Assembly: GCA_013076295.1 (NCBI GenBank)
Contig: RQOL01000828.1
Span: 5,525,840-5,589,839, forward strand
Reading direction: 5' to 3'
DNA: 64,000 bases
From: Sanderia malayensis
Lineage: Eukaryota > Cnidaria > Scyphozoa > Semaeostomeae > Pelagiidae
How positions within the stretch are numbered: the first letter of the stretch is position 1; the number at the start of each line of letters is the position of its first letter. A program made the position numbers and the translations under genes. Positions 35,524-48,000 of the stretch are shown here, piece after piece. The notes beneath the pieces were generated by a model, which made no database searches, was not told the DNA's origin, and saw nothing but the letters and a program-made list of their open reading frames with translations.

Positions 35524-38500
35524 TCAAGAAAAAGGTAAAAATGTCTTGGTAGGTTGTTTGCTTGTTAGTTTGTTTATTCCGGTTCTAGCCAGTGCGTAGT
35601 CTCGAATCTTTCTCCTCCTTTCAACGTGCACAAGCATGCTGGTTTTTGATGGCGATAACTTTTTGCTGCAGTGCAGTGAGATATAGCACACAATTTCCCA
35701 TAGTGGCAACATTCCCTTTTCGTGTTTCATTGCCCCTATTGTCATTTTATGTCTGCACTTTATGATAACACGAATATAAAGGCAAGCTGAAACCTCACTG
35801 GGGGCACCCACTCCAAGAAAGTAACTTGTCAATGTTCTAGTCTCAATTATTGTTTTTACCTCAAAGCAGCGCCCACTTTAAAAATGTTAACAGCTAGTTT
35901 GCTTAACACAAAGAAGTCACTTTTTAGTCTCTACATGCTCTGATTATTTTGCATATAAAATATCTTTTTTCTCTTATGCATATAAAATGGCATCACGTAA
36001 ATTTGAAACGCCACACGAAGGTAGTCTCAGCACTACAGAGCTTTAATTATAATGATAATGAACAAGCACCTGCACATGACCAAAGTTAAATGCCTCTTGC
36101 CGCGTTGCTCTTTCAATTCATTAACATTCAACTTATTGAGCAGAGATAGAAGTTCCGAGATATTTGCTGATGTGGCATGGTTAGGCCAATGGTGGAACTG
36201 ATACATGTCAATTCCTCGTATACTATCCGGCATCTAAATAAAAACAATCATATACATTATAAATTTAACTTGAATGCAATACCTCAGTATAATGAAGTTA
36301 TCTTGAAGAAACTGAAATGCATCAGGCTGCTTTGGAAATTTTAGCTATACCATGAAGCAGTAGTGACTTCTAAAAATTTGATGGGGGAGCTTAGGGAGTA
36401 AGCCATGTGAAATGTGGGCTTGGTCCTTCGTTTCCCTGCCCAAATTTTAATTGCCACAGATATAATATTGAGTAATCCAGTGATTTCAAACAAAACAAAT
36501 CAGAAATTATAACAATGCATGGAAAATGAAAAGATAAAATGATAAATACCAGGAATATATAAAACAAAAAATGAAAGTTCCTTACAATGTGTTAAGAGTT
36601 GATATACTCTCTAAGGGGACCAGCCTCCCAAAATCGCATCTCAATTTAACAAAGGAGGCTGCGCCCCGATGAAAATCACCCGTGCCGTGAAGTAAAAAGT
36701 AGTACGATTAAACAGTTCAAAGAACACAACGATAGCTAGATGCAAAGGAACAGGCCAGAGCTCAAGAGAGAATGATGGCTTACATTTCTATGACAAATAT
36801 GCATAAATCTATGCGTAAGGTCCTTTTCTCCGTTATTGACTGATCTTTGGTTTTTGACAAAAAGCAGGATATGTCTGAATTCAAAAGTAAAAACGTAAGA
36901 GAAGGCAAGAAACAAAAATGATAAATATTGCATACAAAAATGTCACTGCTACATTTATCACTTCTCATCTCCACAATGCCCTATTCTAAGTCTGCTCAGT
37001 GGCTCCCCATAGGTCGAGAGTCCGTATGGCCTTTCATTGTGTACTTTGCTTCTATTAAGGTTTTCTGGAATATTTTCTCCCATCTTGCATTCAGAGCCAC
37101 GGAGAGCCAAGGAGTGCTGTAATGACATGCGTCATAATAGACAGGGTTACGATTGAAATGGGCCAATTGTGTCAAAAAGCGCTAATTGTATACTGTAAAA
37201 TGTATAAACACACACATATATATGTATACACTAAGAAAAGAGAGACTCAAAGGACAAAACTCTCCATCTCGACAAGTCTGTTTCGTGGTTACCCACTCAT
37301 CAGGATATGTACAGATAAATATATTCCTGTTTACAACTTATTTATATACTTAGGGTGATTAAGAAGGTATGCGGGGAGGTGTTACGCGTACTAGTCGATC
37401 GAATCATGGCGTAACAGAGAGAACTTATTTACATGTCGGCACTTCGAAATTAGCTCGGTTCTTTTATTCAATATGTTGTCCCCTTCATACAGCGCAATTT
37501 CTAGCTTCTCGTTCAAACAAAGATTACATTTGTAAGTGGCTTGATTAAAAGACGTACATTTCTTAATAATTTTCCAATTAACTTGTGGAATGTAATTTTT
37601 CTGCTTGATTTTCCAAATTTCTTTTAAAAGCTCTGTTTCGTTTACATACTTTTCGTGATTGAACGATTATGTATATATATATACATGATACTGTATACGA
37701 TATAAATTGAATACAGTGTTACACATTTTTTTATAAGAATACCTTAACTTATGCTGAGCCTTGATCCTTTTCATTGTTATTCTTAAATTTCCATTGTTTT
37801 TTGGCAATTTTGAGTATCAATATTCTTACAGACTATATTCTTATAAAAAGTGTGTATTGTATATGAATTTGTATTGAATTGAATCATTTGCATTGAATTG
37901 AATCTTACCGATAAGCCTTCCTTCAATTCGTTCAGCATAACGATCGTAGTAACATTATTTTCCAGCACCATGCTCCAAAACGCAGCCATTGTGTTGGAGA
38001 GAGGGTGTTCTGTTGCAATGTAGCCACATTCACGTTTGTAGGCCTGTTAAAATGGATTATTATAATGGATAATCTATGCTTAATTCAACTTTGATTGGGA
38101 CAGTAACACGAACAATTCGTCCCAGCCAGATCAAACACGCATTACCTTTAAAATAATATAAATCCATAGGATCTAGGTTTCGTTTTAAGCTTAGGGTTAA
38201 CAGCAGTCGTCCGTTTCAAGCCGGGACTTAGGGCAACGTCAAAGATTGTAGACATTGGGAAGAAAAGCTATTGTTCCAAGAGAAGTAGAAAGCCTACGCT
38301 ATCGCTTGCTATCTCGAGCACTTGTCTTCTCAAACGATCTCCCATTTCCCTTCGTTTTGGTATAATACGGCTAGGATATCTCCTACTTCGAACACTAGTT
38401 AGGTGAAGAAGACTTCAGTTGGAAGCTCGAAATATAATCAATCTCTGCAGATACTTACAGCTACAAATGTGACATTAACATAATCTGACGGGGCATTCTC

Positions 38501-39014
38501 ATACATTGACTCCCGCAGGACAACGCGATCCAAGTCATCTGATAAGAATAAAAACGAAATTCAACTGAGTTTGTAAAAATCTACGAAAACCAGAGCAAAA
38601 ATCAACTGTCCAATGGAAATTGAACCCTGCTAATGAGAGTTGTCTGACCAATTTGAACCACAGATGGTTCAAAATTTGGCAATGAAAGGCTCGCCCTCAA
38701 ATTGTATGTGTACTACGTGGATGTATGGTCTCAAGTTATTAAATTGCAAAATAAGGTAAAGTCTGGCTCAAAAATATAAATACCAAATGAGAATCAATAC
38801 AGTACATTTAATATTTTCATTGAATAAAACCGTATATAAAGAATAAAGAAGGCCAGCAGAGAACTCATTAAACATATAATGATGCTGAAAAGAACCATAA
38901 ATAAAAAAGCTTACGAGGTAAAATATCTTTATTTCTGTTCTTTCGTTCATTCTCAGATTTTAATGCTTCCAGAGTTTCACTGGCTGGGAGGCAATTCGTG
39001 AAGGAGTTAAGGAG
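35524..39014 (-). CDS. Phosphatase PTP domain D2 (membrane-distal), degenerate
   Basis: Exons 38915..39014 (ENERKNRNKDILP), 38459..38538 (HDLDRVVL..SDYVNVTFVA), 37909..38043 (CGYIATEHPLSN, AAFWSMVLENNVTTIVML), 36070..36233 (YQFHHWPNHATS ... HLTLVMC) and 35524..35824 (GAPSEVSACLYI .. MKHEKGMLP .. to a stop). WPD is WPN (Asn codon 36180-36182), HC is MC, and the position of the signature Arg is Glu (GAPSEVS). The expected exon with the YWP segment between 36,234 and 37,908 was not found; a Penelope-like fragment lies in that intron. The last exon's acceptor is uncertain (AG at 35,825-35,826 preferred). D2 domains are often inactive; this one is more eroded than usual. Confidence 0.65.
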
Positions 39015-42000
39015 CTAAAAATATAGCGGCGGCATATATTATAATATTATAACAATATGGTGAATTATGTAAAACTTCAATAATCCCCTGCCCCAAAATT
39101 TAATTACGACATTTGACACAGCTATACAGCTAACTTGCTGTGTGTCTCGCGGCAAGAAAACAAATGTGATTTACTTTTTGAGTAAGTTGCTTGCAAAAAT
39201 AATGAAATACCTCAAATTGTATTTGGTATCCAGTTGTGCCATTGTTTGAAACTTGCAATTGAGTAGCCCTAGCTTTGATATCATCAGTTTCAAATTCAGT
39301 ACTAACGCACATTACTGCTTCTAACATAGCATCATAGATGAAAGAATACTGCTCCTGAATGCCAAGATAATTAAGGAATATTTCAAAAACGACAACAATC
39401 AAACGAGGCTCCATATGTTTCAATCTAGCTAGATTCAAGCTAGAAATAAGCTGAGAATCAAGAATAGAAAAAGAACATAATAAAAACCTCTGTTGGCACC
39501 AATTCGATTCTCTGAGTTCTGATAAAATTAACGTAATTGAAGATATCTATTTTCTGCTCCTTTTGAGCTAAGCCCAGCATTGCATCAATGGCAATGAATG
39601 TTCCAGCGCGACTAATACCATCACTGAAACATAAAAATGCCAAATTAAAGACACGGTAAATGGATCGCAGAACAAGCACTAAAAGGCTCGGGCACATCAA
39701 ATGAAATCTCAAACTTCTATAAAGTCTTTATGATCATTTTCAAACAACCTATAATGAGCATCTTCCGAAGCAAACGAATCATGGAGAAAGTCGTGATGTC
39801 GTGAGTTGATGATACATTATTCTGTTGTTTGTGCGTCTCGCTACCAATGTTCATGGCCATAAATTGGACAAAGTCTATTGTAGCGTACCTATTTTTATCA
39901 TAACGTCATATCTAGTTTTAGTTCATTACATAATCAATTGCATCCTTTTATTTTTAACTTCGTAATCATGTTTTAATCTTTTTGTTCTGGAATATTCTAA
40001 ACTTATTTGCTTAGTCATCATGACCTTTAAATTTAATATAAATACCCTGTAAATAGATTTAGCATTAGTTAATTTTTATTTGCGTGTTCAAGAATAATCG
40101 AATCAAGAATAAAGTCAGGGAAATTGCTTGTTTTATATATATCGTACTTCTAGTCGGACAAGAGAGAATTGGCATTCGTAGCAATCAATTCGGCTTAGTA
40201 ACTTTATCATTCGCAAGTTACTAAACTATAACAGTGTGAATGGAAGATTGAAAATCGCCAAGAACTTACGTGCAATGAATGAGAACTGGTGGATTCGTCC
40301 CAAATCGAAAGATTTTGCGAACTGTCTGTCTAAAGTGTAGAATATCAGTAGGAAATCTTGGCCGTCCAGAGTGGGGCCAGTTTAAAAATTGAAATTGATC
40401 AACGGTTCTTGGTTCAGATTGTCCTCTCTGCAGGAAAGAAAAAAAATATCTTCTACAATAAGCAATTTGGTAGATTCATTGAAATAGTTATGAGACAAAA
40501 GGTATTCAAAGAAATCAGTAACCATTTCAGAAGCTTAACTTCCATGTAGCAATGACATCAGTTAATGGCACGAAACAAAATAAACTTTCTTGTTAAAAAC
40601 GTGTAGTATCATTGAACGTGTCGGCAAGCTTAGAAGCACCATTATTGCATCACATAATTTATTTATGGGTCAAAGCAAAATATAATTTCTACCTTCTGGA
40701 ACACCTACCCTGGTAACTGTGAAGCGTCGGATGACGAAGTCAGCATTGCTGTCAACTGAATCCAGTGTGACCGAGAAATGGGAAAACTGTACTTTACCCT
40801 GATTAGGCCAATAACTAGCACATTGTTTCTGAAATATGGCAATAAAATAATCTCAGGTCACCAATTCATAATGGGTTGGAAACATTAAAAAATCAACCAA
40901 AAAATTCTTTAGACTGAAAAAGTGCAGCCATGTTCAATGTAGTAATGTGGCAAAAACGTCAAACGCAACTGAATAATGTTTCATTTATAAATTGAATTAT
41001 ATAAAACAACTACACAAATTAATGGGAGTACCGTAAAAGCATTATAAAGCGTCTTACTTAATTTTCGGAGTTCAAGAGAAAAGGTTCTAGAGAAATGAGA
41101 GGGCGCTTAAGTAAGCATCGGATTTAATAGAACTAAAAAAAACTTGAGGAAAATAACTGCAAAGTAACTTAAGCTATGGTTCAATGGCATAATGAACCAC
41201 ATTCCAAATTTCGAAAACAAGGGGGGTGATAAAAAGGGAAATCATTTTATAAATTCGTTTTTGATAAAAGAAGGATTATTGGAAAGGAGGCTTAGTGAGA
41301 AGGAATTTAATGGAACTTCACGGTACTTACCTCAGCACCTTCTTTGATATTCGACAACATGACTATGGCAGAAACATTGTTATCCCAGTTCATACGCCAG
41401 AAATCAGCCTCGTTACCATCAATAGGATCTACAATATAATGGTGATAAGCGTTGACAACAGTTACTTGTGTAGACGCGGCAACTCTAATCTTAGCTACCA
41501 TTCCCAAATATAAAAATTGAAAATAATGTAGGAAGCTCTTATTCACTTTTGCATCAAAATCGTCTATGTACCCTGCTCTTATGGTTCATGGTTTCAACAA
41601 AAGATAGCTCATTATATGTTTAGATAATTATGTTGATTAAATTCATACTTTGAGCTGCAATGTAAACTGAAGGTCTTGTATAACTCTATAAAATGAAAAT
41701 TTGGAATTCTGAGCATAAGGACATTATGAAACCAAAAATTCAATAAGCTTGACAAGGCTTCTTGTAGTATTAACTGTAAGCAACTTACGCTGATGAAATT
41801 AGCATTGATGTAATCAATATTTGTCTCACCAGCAAGTGGTTGTAGGTGAACTCTTGAGTGATCGTCTGAGAAAAAATAATTTCCATGATCAGTGATTGGA
41901 AAAAGTAACTTCAATTTTCATGCTTAAAAACCACGAAAAGCATGAAAATTGCAAGATGAAATATCAAATACATAGAAGGCATTAAACTAAACAGAATTTT

Positions 42001-45000
42001 TTAGACTTTTTTGAGAATTAATAAAATTCTTTGGAATTTGCATCCCCATTTCTCAATTTATAGACCTTTAAAAGTCACTCTTGAGTTATACTAACATGCT
42101 GCTACGTTGAGGTATCTATTCTTGCTTAGGTTTGCAGCATTCATTGCTACACCCCAACTATAAAGCTGTCCCTTCTTCAGTTTCTAAAAAGTAACAAAAA
42201 GTAAAACTGTATAGAAACTATCAACGTACATAAGTGGTTTATCATCATGGCATTATTTTGCAATGCAATGTATTAATGGACTTTGGTTCTACAGTACTCA
42301 AGCAAATGAAATATTTCAAGTTTTGAAATCAAATTTATGAACATACATTGTATTCGAGTGATAATGCACGATGACAATCCTTTTGAAGATTTCTGCAGAC
42401 GTCAGCAAAATTGTCAACGGCTATGGGTTGGTGATTGCGATCGACGTCAACATGCATTGGAGGCCGTTCATGCCTAACCGAGGCAACTACAAAGAATATT
42501 AGAAGACTTTACAAAAGTAGGCAAGCAAAATATTTTTATAATATTTTTAGTGAAATTGTATAGTTTTATATACGGACATATATCACGGACATGATGCAGT
42601 GAAAATTATTAGGGGGGTTGCTGGCTTCCAAAAAGTCTCAGGTATGTTTAAAACTGCATCATTTAAACAATTATTGGAGACTCAACCCCCTAAACTCCCC
42701 AAATCAATAGTAGAGGCTGGCCTGCATAGTCGTAAATCTAATCTTCGTAATTATACAAATCATATACCGGAGCTTTCACCGTTGGCAGCATTACGTGTAT
42801 GTGTATCAGAAATTTTAGGTTCTGTAGCCGTGGGTTCATATGAGTCACAATCATATCCTCTGTTGGCATCCGGAGAAGCATACTGGGCCATAGGAATTGG
42901 TTCAATCTCTCCGTGCGACGCACTGCTGGGTCTTCTTCTTTGAAAAAAAAAGAAACTTGAAACGCAAACACCTTCTTTGATACCCCCCCCCCCCCCAATA
43001 CAGGCCGGTAAATATCTCTACGATATTGCGTGATAAGCACCTAGGCGCACAATAAAAAGCTGGTTTATGCTAACTAAGCAAATAAATAAGCATTTAGAAA
43101 CTATTCTATCTAAAGATGTTACCTTTTCAAAATGACCATAGCCACGACCAGGACTATTATAATAAAGACAAAGAGAGCAAATATGCCCAAAGATAGAGTA
43201 TTAAAAGGCAATCCAGTCTGATTTGATGGAGCACCGGCCTCTGTACTTGGTTCTTGTTGGCTTGACAAGACTTGTTAGTCTCTATATAAAAGTGCCGACC
43301 TTGGACAGATGAAAAGAACCCCGAAAACGCTGCACACAAAAACTGTTTTTGAATTCCTTTCCTTGTCCAAAAGCAAGACTACATACCTATCACTGTTGAA
43401 CTAGGTTTACTAAAGAGTATTTCCGACTGTAAAAGAAAATAGAAAACTTTATACAAAAAGCTTTATTAATATAAATTTACATAAGTTACTTTACATAAGA
43501 AAAATTAAAATGAGCTATACATTGCATCAACTAAGCAAAACAAAAAACTATATTACCATGTTTACAGTCATTGCTCTGTAACAAAGTGTGTAGTTTTCAA
43601 TTTTATTGAGCTTGAAACGGACACCTGAAACACTTGCTGAGCCTGCAACAAATCGTAAAGTCAATGGGATTCGAGAAACCTTAATAATTTCTCTGTGTGA
43701 CTCTAGCATGCAATTTCTTTTAATTCCGATGTTAAATCCAAGCACGTAGTACCTGAAAGAGAAAAACAACAAAAGTAGCGAGCAATAATAGTATATGGTC
43801 GTTCAGTAATTCTAAAAATAGCAAGCTCTAATAGAAAATGTAGTAGTTGCAAACGTAATAGCAGAAGTAGCATTATAATCATCAGCAGTGGTAATTGCAA
43901 AAACAACAGGTTCAATGACATTCTTAACAATAAGACTTACGCTATAGGTCCATTTATGTTTGAGCCAGGCTTCAAAGTTATACTTGCGTCACCATTTACT
44001 TGAATTTTTTTCTCAATTTCTGCTTTTGGAGGCTCTAAATATGATAAATGCATTGAATAAATACAAAATCCTGCAACCAAAAATATTGCATTGAAGGAGT
44101 TTTTGAAACAATTGTAGGCAAAGACTACTAGTCCTACCTGCATAACGGGTTCTTATGCTTATGCTAGAGCTGTAAGGGCCATATCCCTTTGTTGTAGCAG
44201 CAGCTATTTTCACGCTGTACACAGAACCAGGTACCAAATCAGAAACACCAACAGATAGCTTCGTGCTAGAATTCACGGATAATGAAATTGAGTGACGAAA
44301 TGTTGCATTGTAACTTTTAGTTCCACGGAGACGCATCTGTAAAACAGTAAATATAGAGTCAACTTGCGCTAAAAATAAACTTCAATTCAGCAAATGCAAG
44401 CGCGTGCATTTAGTAATATATTTCCCGTGATGAAATGCAAAGGAAAACCATGCGTTACTCACTGCAGATAGTGATAACATGTACAGTTCCCTGACAATCG
44501 TGCAAACACATTTGATTGGATAAAATCAAGCATCTATTGATAGATTCTGCATTTCTTGCTTAATATCCTTCGTTATACCGTATACCGTGAAACCATTTCC
44601 TGTCAAAGTGGGCTTTTCAAATAGATGCAATTTTTAAGGACGAGGAGGTTGAATGATTGTCAGGAAAAGATTTGGGGTTTTAAGGTATGACTATAGCATA
44701 CAACATTGTTGTGAAGGCTTACCGTGTAATTTTTAACAATTCCATTCTCTTTACTCGGTTTTTCCCACTTCAAGACTGCCGACCTAGATTGTATTGAAAT
44801 CAAATGAAATCTTGGCTCAAGTGGAACTACAATGGGAGATTTCAAACAACTTATCTGAGGCACTATTAAAAAGATTAACAGTTATCCTTGTTGAATGACG
44901 ACTTACTACTTTCATGTGTCCTTTCTCTTATGGTATTACTCCAAGTACCAACTATTTCCCCTTCCTTTGTTGTCGCAGTGACCTTAGAAACATAAGGAGC

Positions 45001-48000
45001 ATGTTAAAAATTACAACTAGTTGGTGACTGGATCTACCACATTTTGATGTTTCTCCCATTAAGAAGTTTAATTTCAATATCTAAACCCCGAGGCTACAAA
45101 GCCTTAACAAAGTTGAGCTTCACCTGTATAACATAGTCGGTATAAGCATCCAGGTGGTCCAGAATTCTTGACAGCTTGCTTGGAGAAACAACAACTGTCA
45201 CAAAGACATTTACTGGTGCTCTCTTATATCTAATTTTATAATTATAAAGAATGCCATTCATTGACGATGGCTCCTTCCAGGTCACAATAATCTTTGTGTC
45301 GGAGAGTGGTATAGCTCTTACATGAATTGGTGTAGATGCAGCTATAAGAAATGATGTGCGAAATGAGGACCAAAATGGAACCCGCTAACTCTTTGCGCAA
45401 CGCCAGAACTGAAATAAATTCATTAAATATTGTGGTTCATTGCAAAATCACGAAAAAGCAAAAGCGTTATACTTTGAATTCCAGAATCTTATTTTTTAAC
45501 TGGGCGTAAAGTAAACAAACTCAACAATTCTAACACGGCTAATAACTGGGACATACCACACACATACCATACTTCCTCAATTTAGCGCTCTACCTCAACA
45601 ACAAAGTAATGTGTTTAAATAAGGACCCCATCTCAAGTAATGAATTCAAACAACACTTCCTTATCAACCTTAAGTATCACTTACAGCCTTCTTTTGTTAT
45701 TTCAATAATGTTTATGCTCCATGTTCCGTTTACCATTCCACGCTTTGCTGTTGCTAGGACCTCAGAAAAACAGAGACATTTATACAAAATAATAAATTCA
45801 ATACCGATAAAAAGGTTTCCATTATCAAGGTGGACAAATGTAAAAGCTAAAAATCGAGTTCAAGACATCGAATAGGGAATAACATTAATACCTGAAACTC
45901 ATAAGCTGTGTAACCATTCAAGTTATCTATACGTTTTGATAAATTTCTGTCGGCACTTATAATTCGTAAAAAAGTAGATTCTGTTTGCGACGACTTTTTG
46001 TATCCGATCTGATAGTTATGAAGAATACCATTTAGCGATTTTGGCTTATTCCATGTTATTCTTATGATGGTGTCTGAGAGTGCTGTAGCTGTCACATTTA
46101 TTGGGGCTGTTGGAGCTTAAATTAAGTAAAACGAAAAAACTTTAATATCATAATGGGACACAAAAAATATTACACTAGCTTTATCAATGCTTCGATTTCC
46201 AATGCCATAACAATATAATGGCAAAAGGTTACTCACAGCCTTCTTGTGTCCTCGTTATGGTAACATTGCTCCATGTTCCAATTACTGCTCCAAGTCTTGT
46301 TGCAGCAACCTAAACAAGCCAAACGACATGGTCGCAAATAATAAACCCAAGTTAAAGATTATTTTGAATAACTTTTATATAGCTATATTAGTCGTTTTAT
46401 ATACTAAATTACATATACCGTTACAACGTTGAACAAAGTAGAATTGTTACCTGGAAAGCGTAGCTTGTGAAGGGTTGCAAGTCTTTGACATTATGTGTTA
46501 AACTTTTACCAACACTGATAGTTGGTAAAAAAGTAAAATTTGTCAACTCTTTATATCTGATCTGATAGTGATGAATAATTCCGTTTAGCGATTTTGGCTT
46601 ATTCCATGTTAGTCTTATGACGGTGTCTGAGAGTGCTGTAGCTGTCACATTCATTGGGGCTGTTGGAGCTTAAATTAAGTAAAACGAAAAAACCTTAATA
46701 TCATAATGGGATACAAAAAATATTATACTAGCATTATCAATGCTTCGATTTCAAATGCCGTAATAATACAATAGCAAAATGTTACTCACAGCCTTCTTGT
46801 GTCTTTGTAATGGTAATATTGCTCCATGTTCCAATTATTGTTCCAAGTCCTGTTCTTGCAGTAACCTAAACAAACCAAACGACATGGTCGCAAATAATAA
46901 ACCTAAATTAAAGATTATTTTGAATAATTTTTACGTATATTTTTATGTTCTAAAACTAAATATACCGTTACAACTTTGAACAGTGTAGAATTTTTACCTG
47001 GAAGGCGTAGCTTGTGAAGGGTTGCAAATCTTTGACATTATGTGATAAACTTTTACCAGCACTGATAGTTGGTAAAAAAGTAAAATTTTTCAACTCTTTA
47101 TATCTGATCTGATAGTCATGAAGAATTCCGTTTAGTGACTTTGGCTCGTTCCAAATAGCTAAAACCGTTTTGTCATCCACAACAACTACTGCAAAATTCC
47201 CGGGCATACTTGCAGCTGCAAAAAATATATGTCAATGAGAGATTTATGCCTCTTGTAATTTCATTTACTCAAACGCTTACTTGCGTTGCTCCAGCTGAAA
47301 TTCACTTTTTCGGGCATTGCTATATTCTCATGTAATCCGATGCGACTAAAAGCCCTTTTTAAAATCCAATTAATATAAATGGGAATCGCAGAAAATATAT
47401 TTAAAATATTAGTATTTGCTGAACCTTTGATTTTATATTAAAACATAAACTCATGAAAAGTGAGAGATACAACATTTCACTCACGCCCCTCTTGGGTCCG
47501 TTCTACGACACTTCGACTAAAGAAACCCATTACTGCTCCACCTTTTGTTCTTGCTGCAACCTGAACAAATTTAATCGCTTAGCAAATATAAGGCTTTCAC
47601 TGAATATGAAAGCAAGTAACTATACAACAATTCATCTTAAACAATAGACACTGTATTTCTTTTACCTGGAATTTGTAATATGTATAGGATTCTAATTTGT
47701 TTACAGTCTTTGACAAGTTTGTAGCAGTATTCGCAAGAAATGAAAATGATATGTCGGACAATTTCTTGTATCTGATTTGATAATCATGAAGAATTCCGTT
47801 CATTAATTCTGGCTTTTTCCATGTCACAATAATTTCTGTTGCAGATAGTGATATAGCAGTGACGTTAGTTGGTGTGGTAGCCACTATGAAAAATTGCAAT
47901 TATCAAATCATTAGCAAAATCCGGCTGTATTTAGTTTGGAAAATGTAGGATACAGAGAACGGCATAATTTTATTTTATAATCATGACAAAATATATAAAA

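Noticed and set aside
36780..37110. Candidate location for the missing D2 exon of the phosphatase
   Set aside because: All three minus-strand frames were read; none gives the YWP segment with usable splice sites.
42599..42943. 114-codon plus-strand frame
   Set aside because: Antisense to the juxtamembrane exon 42768..42937 and intron of the phosphatase gene; no domain.
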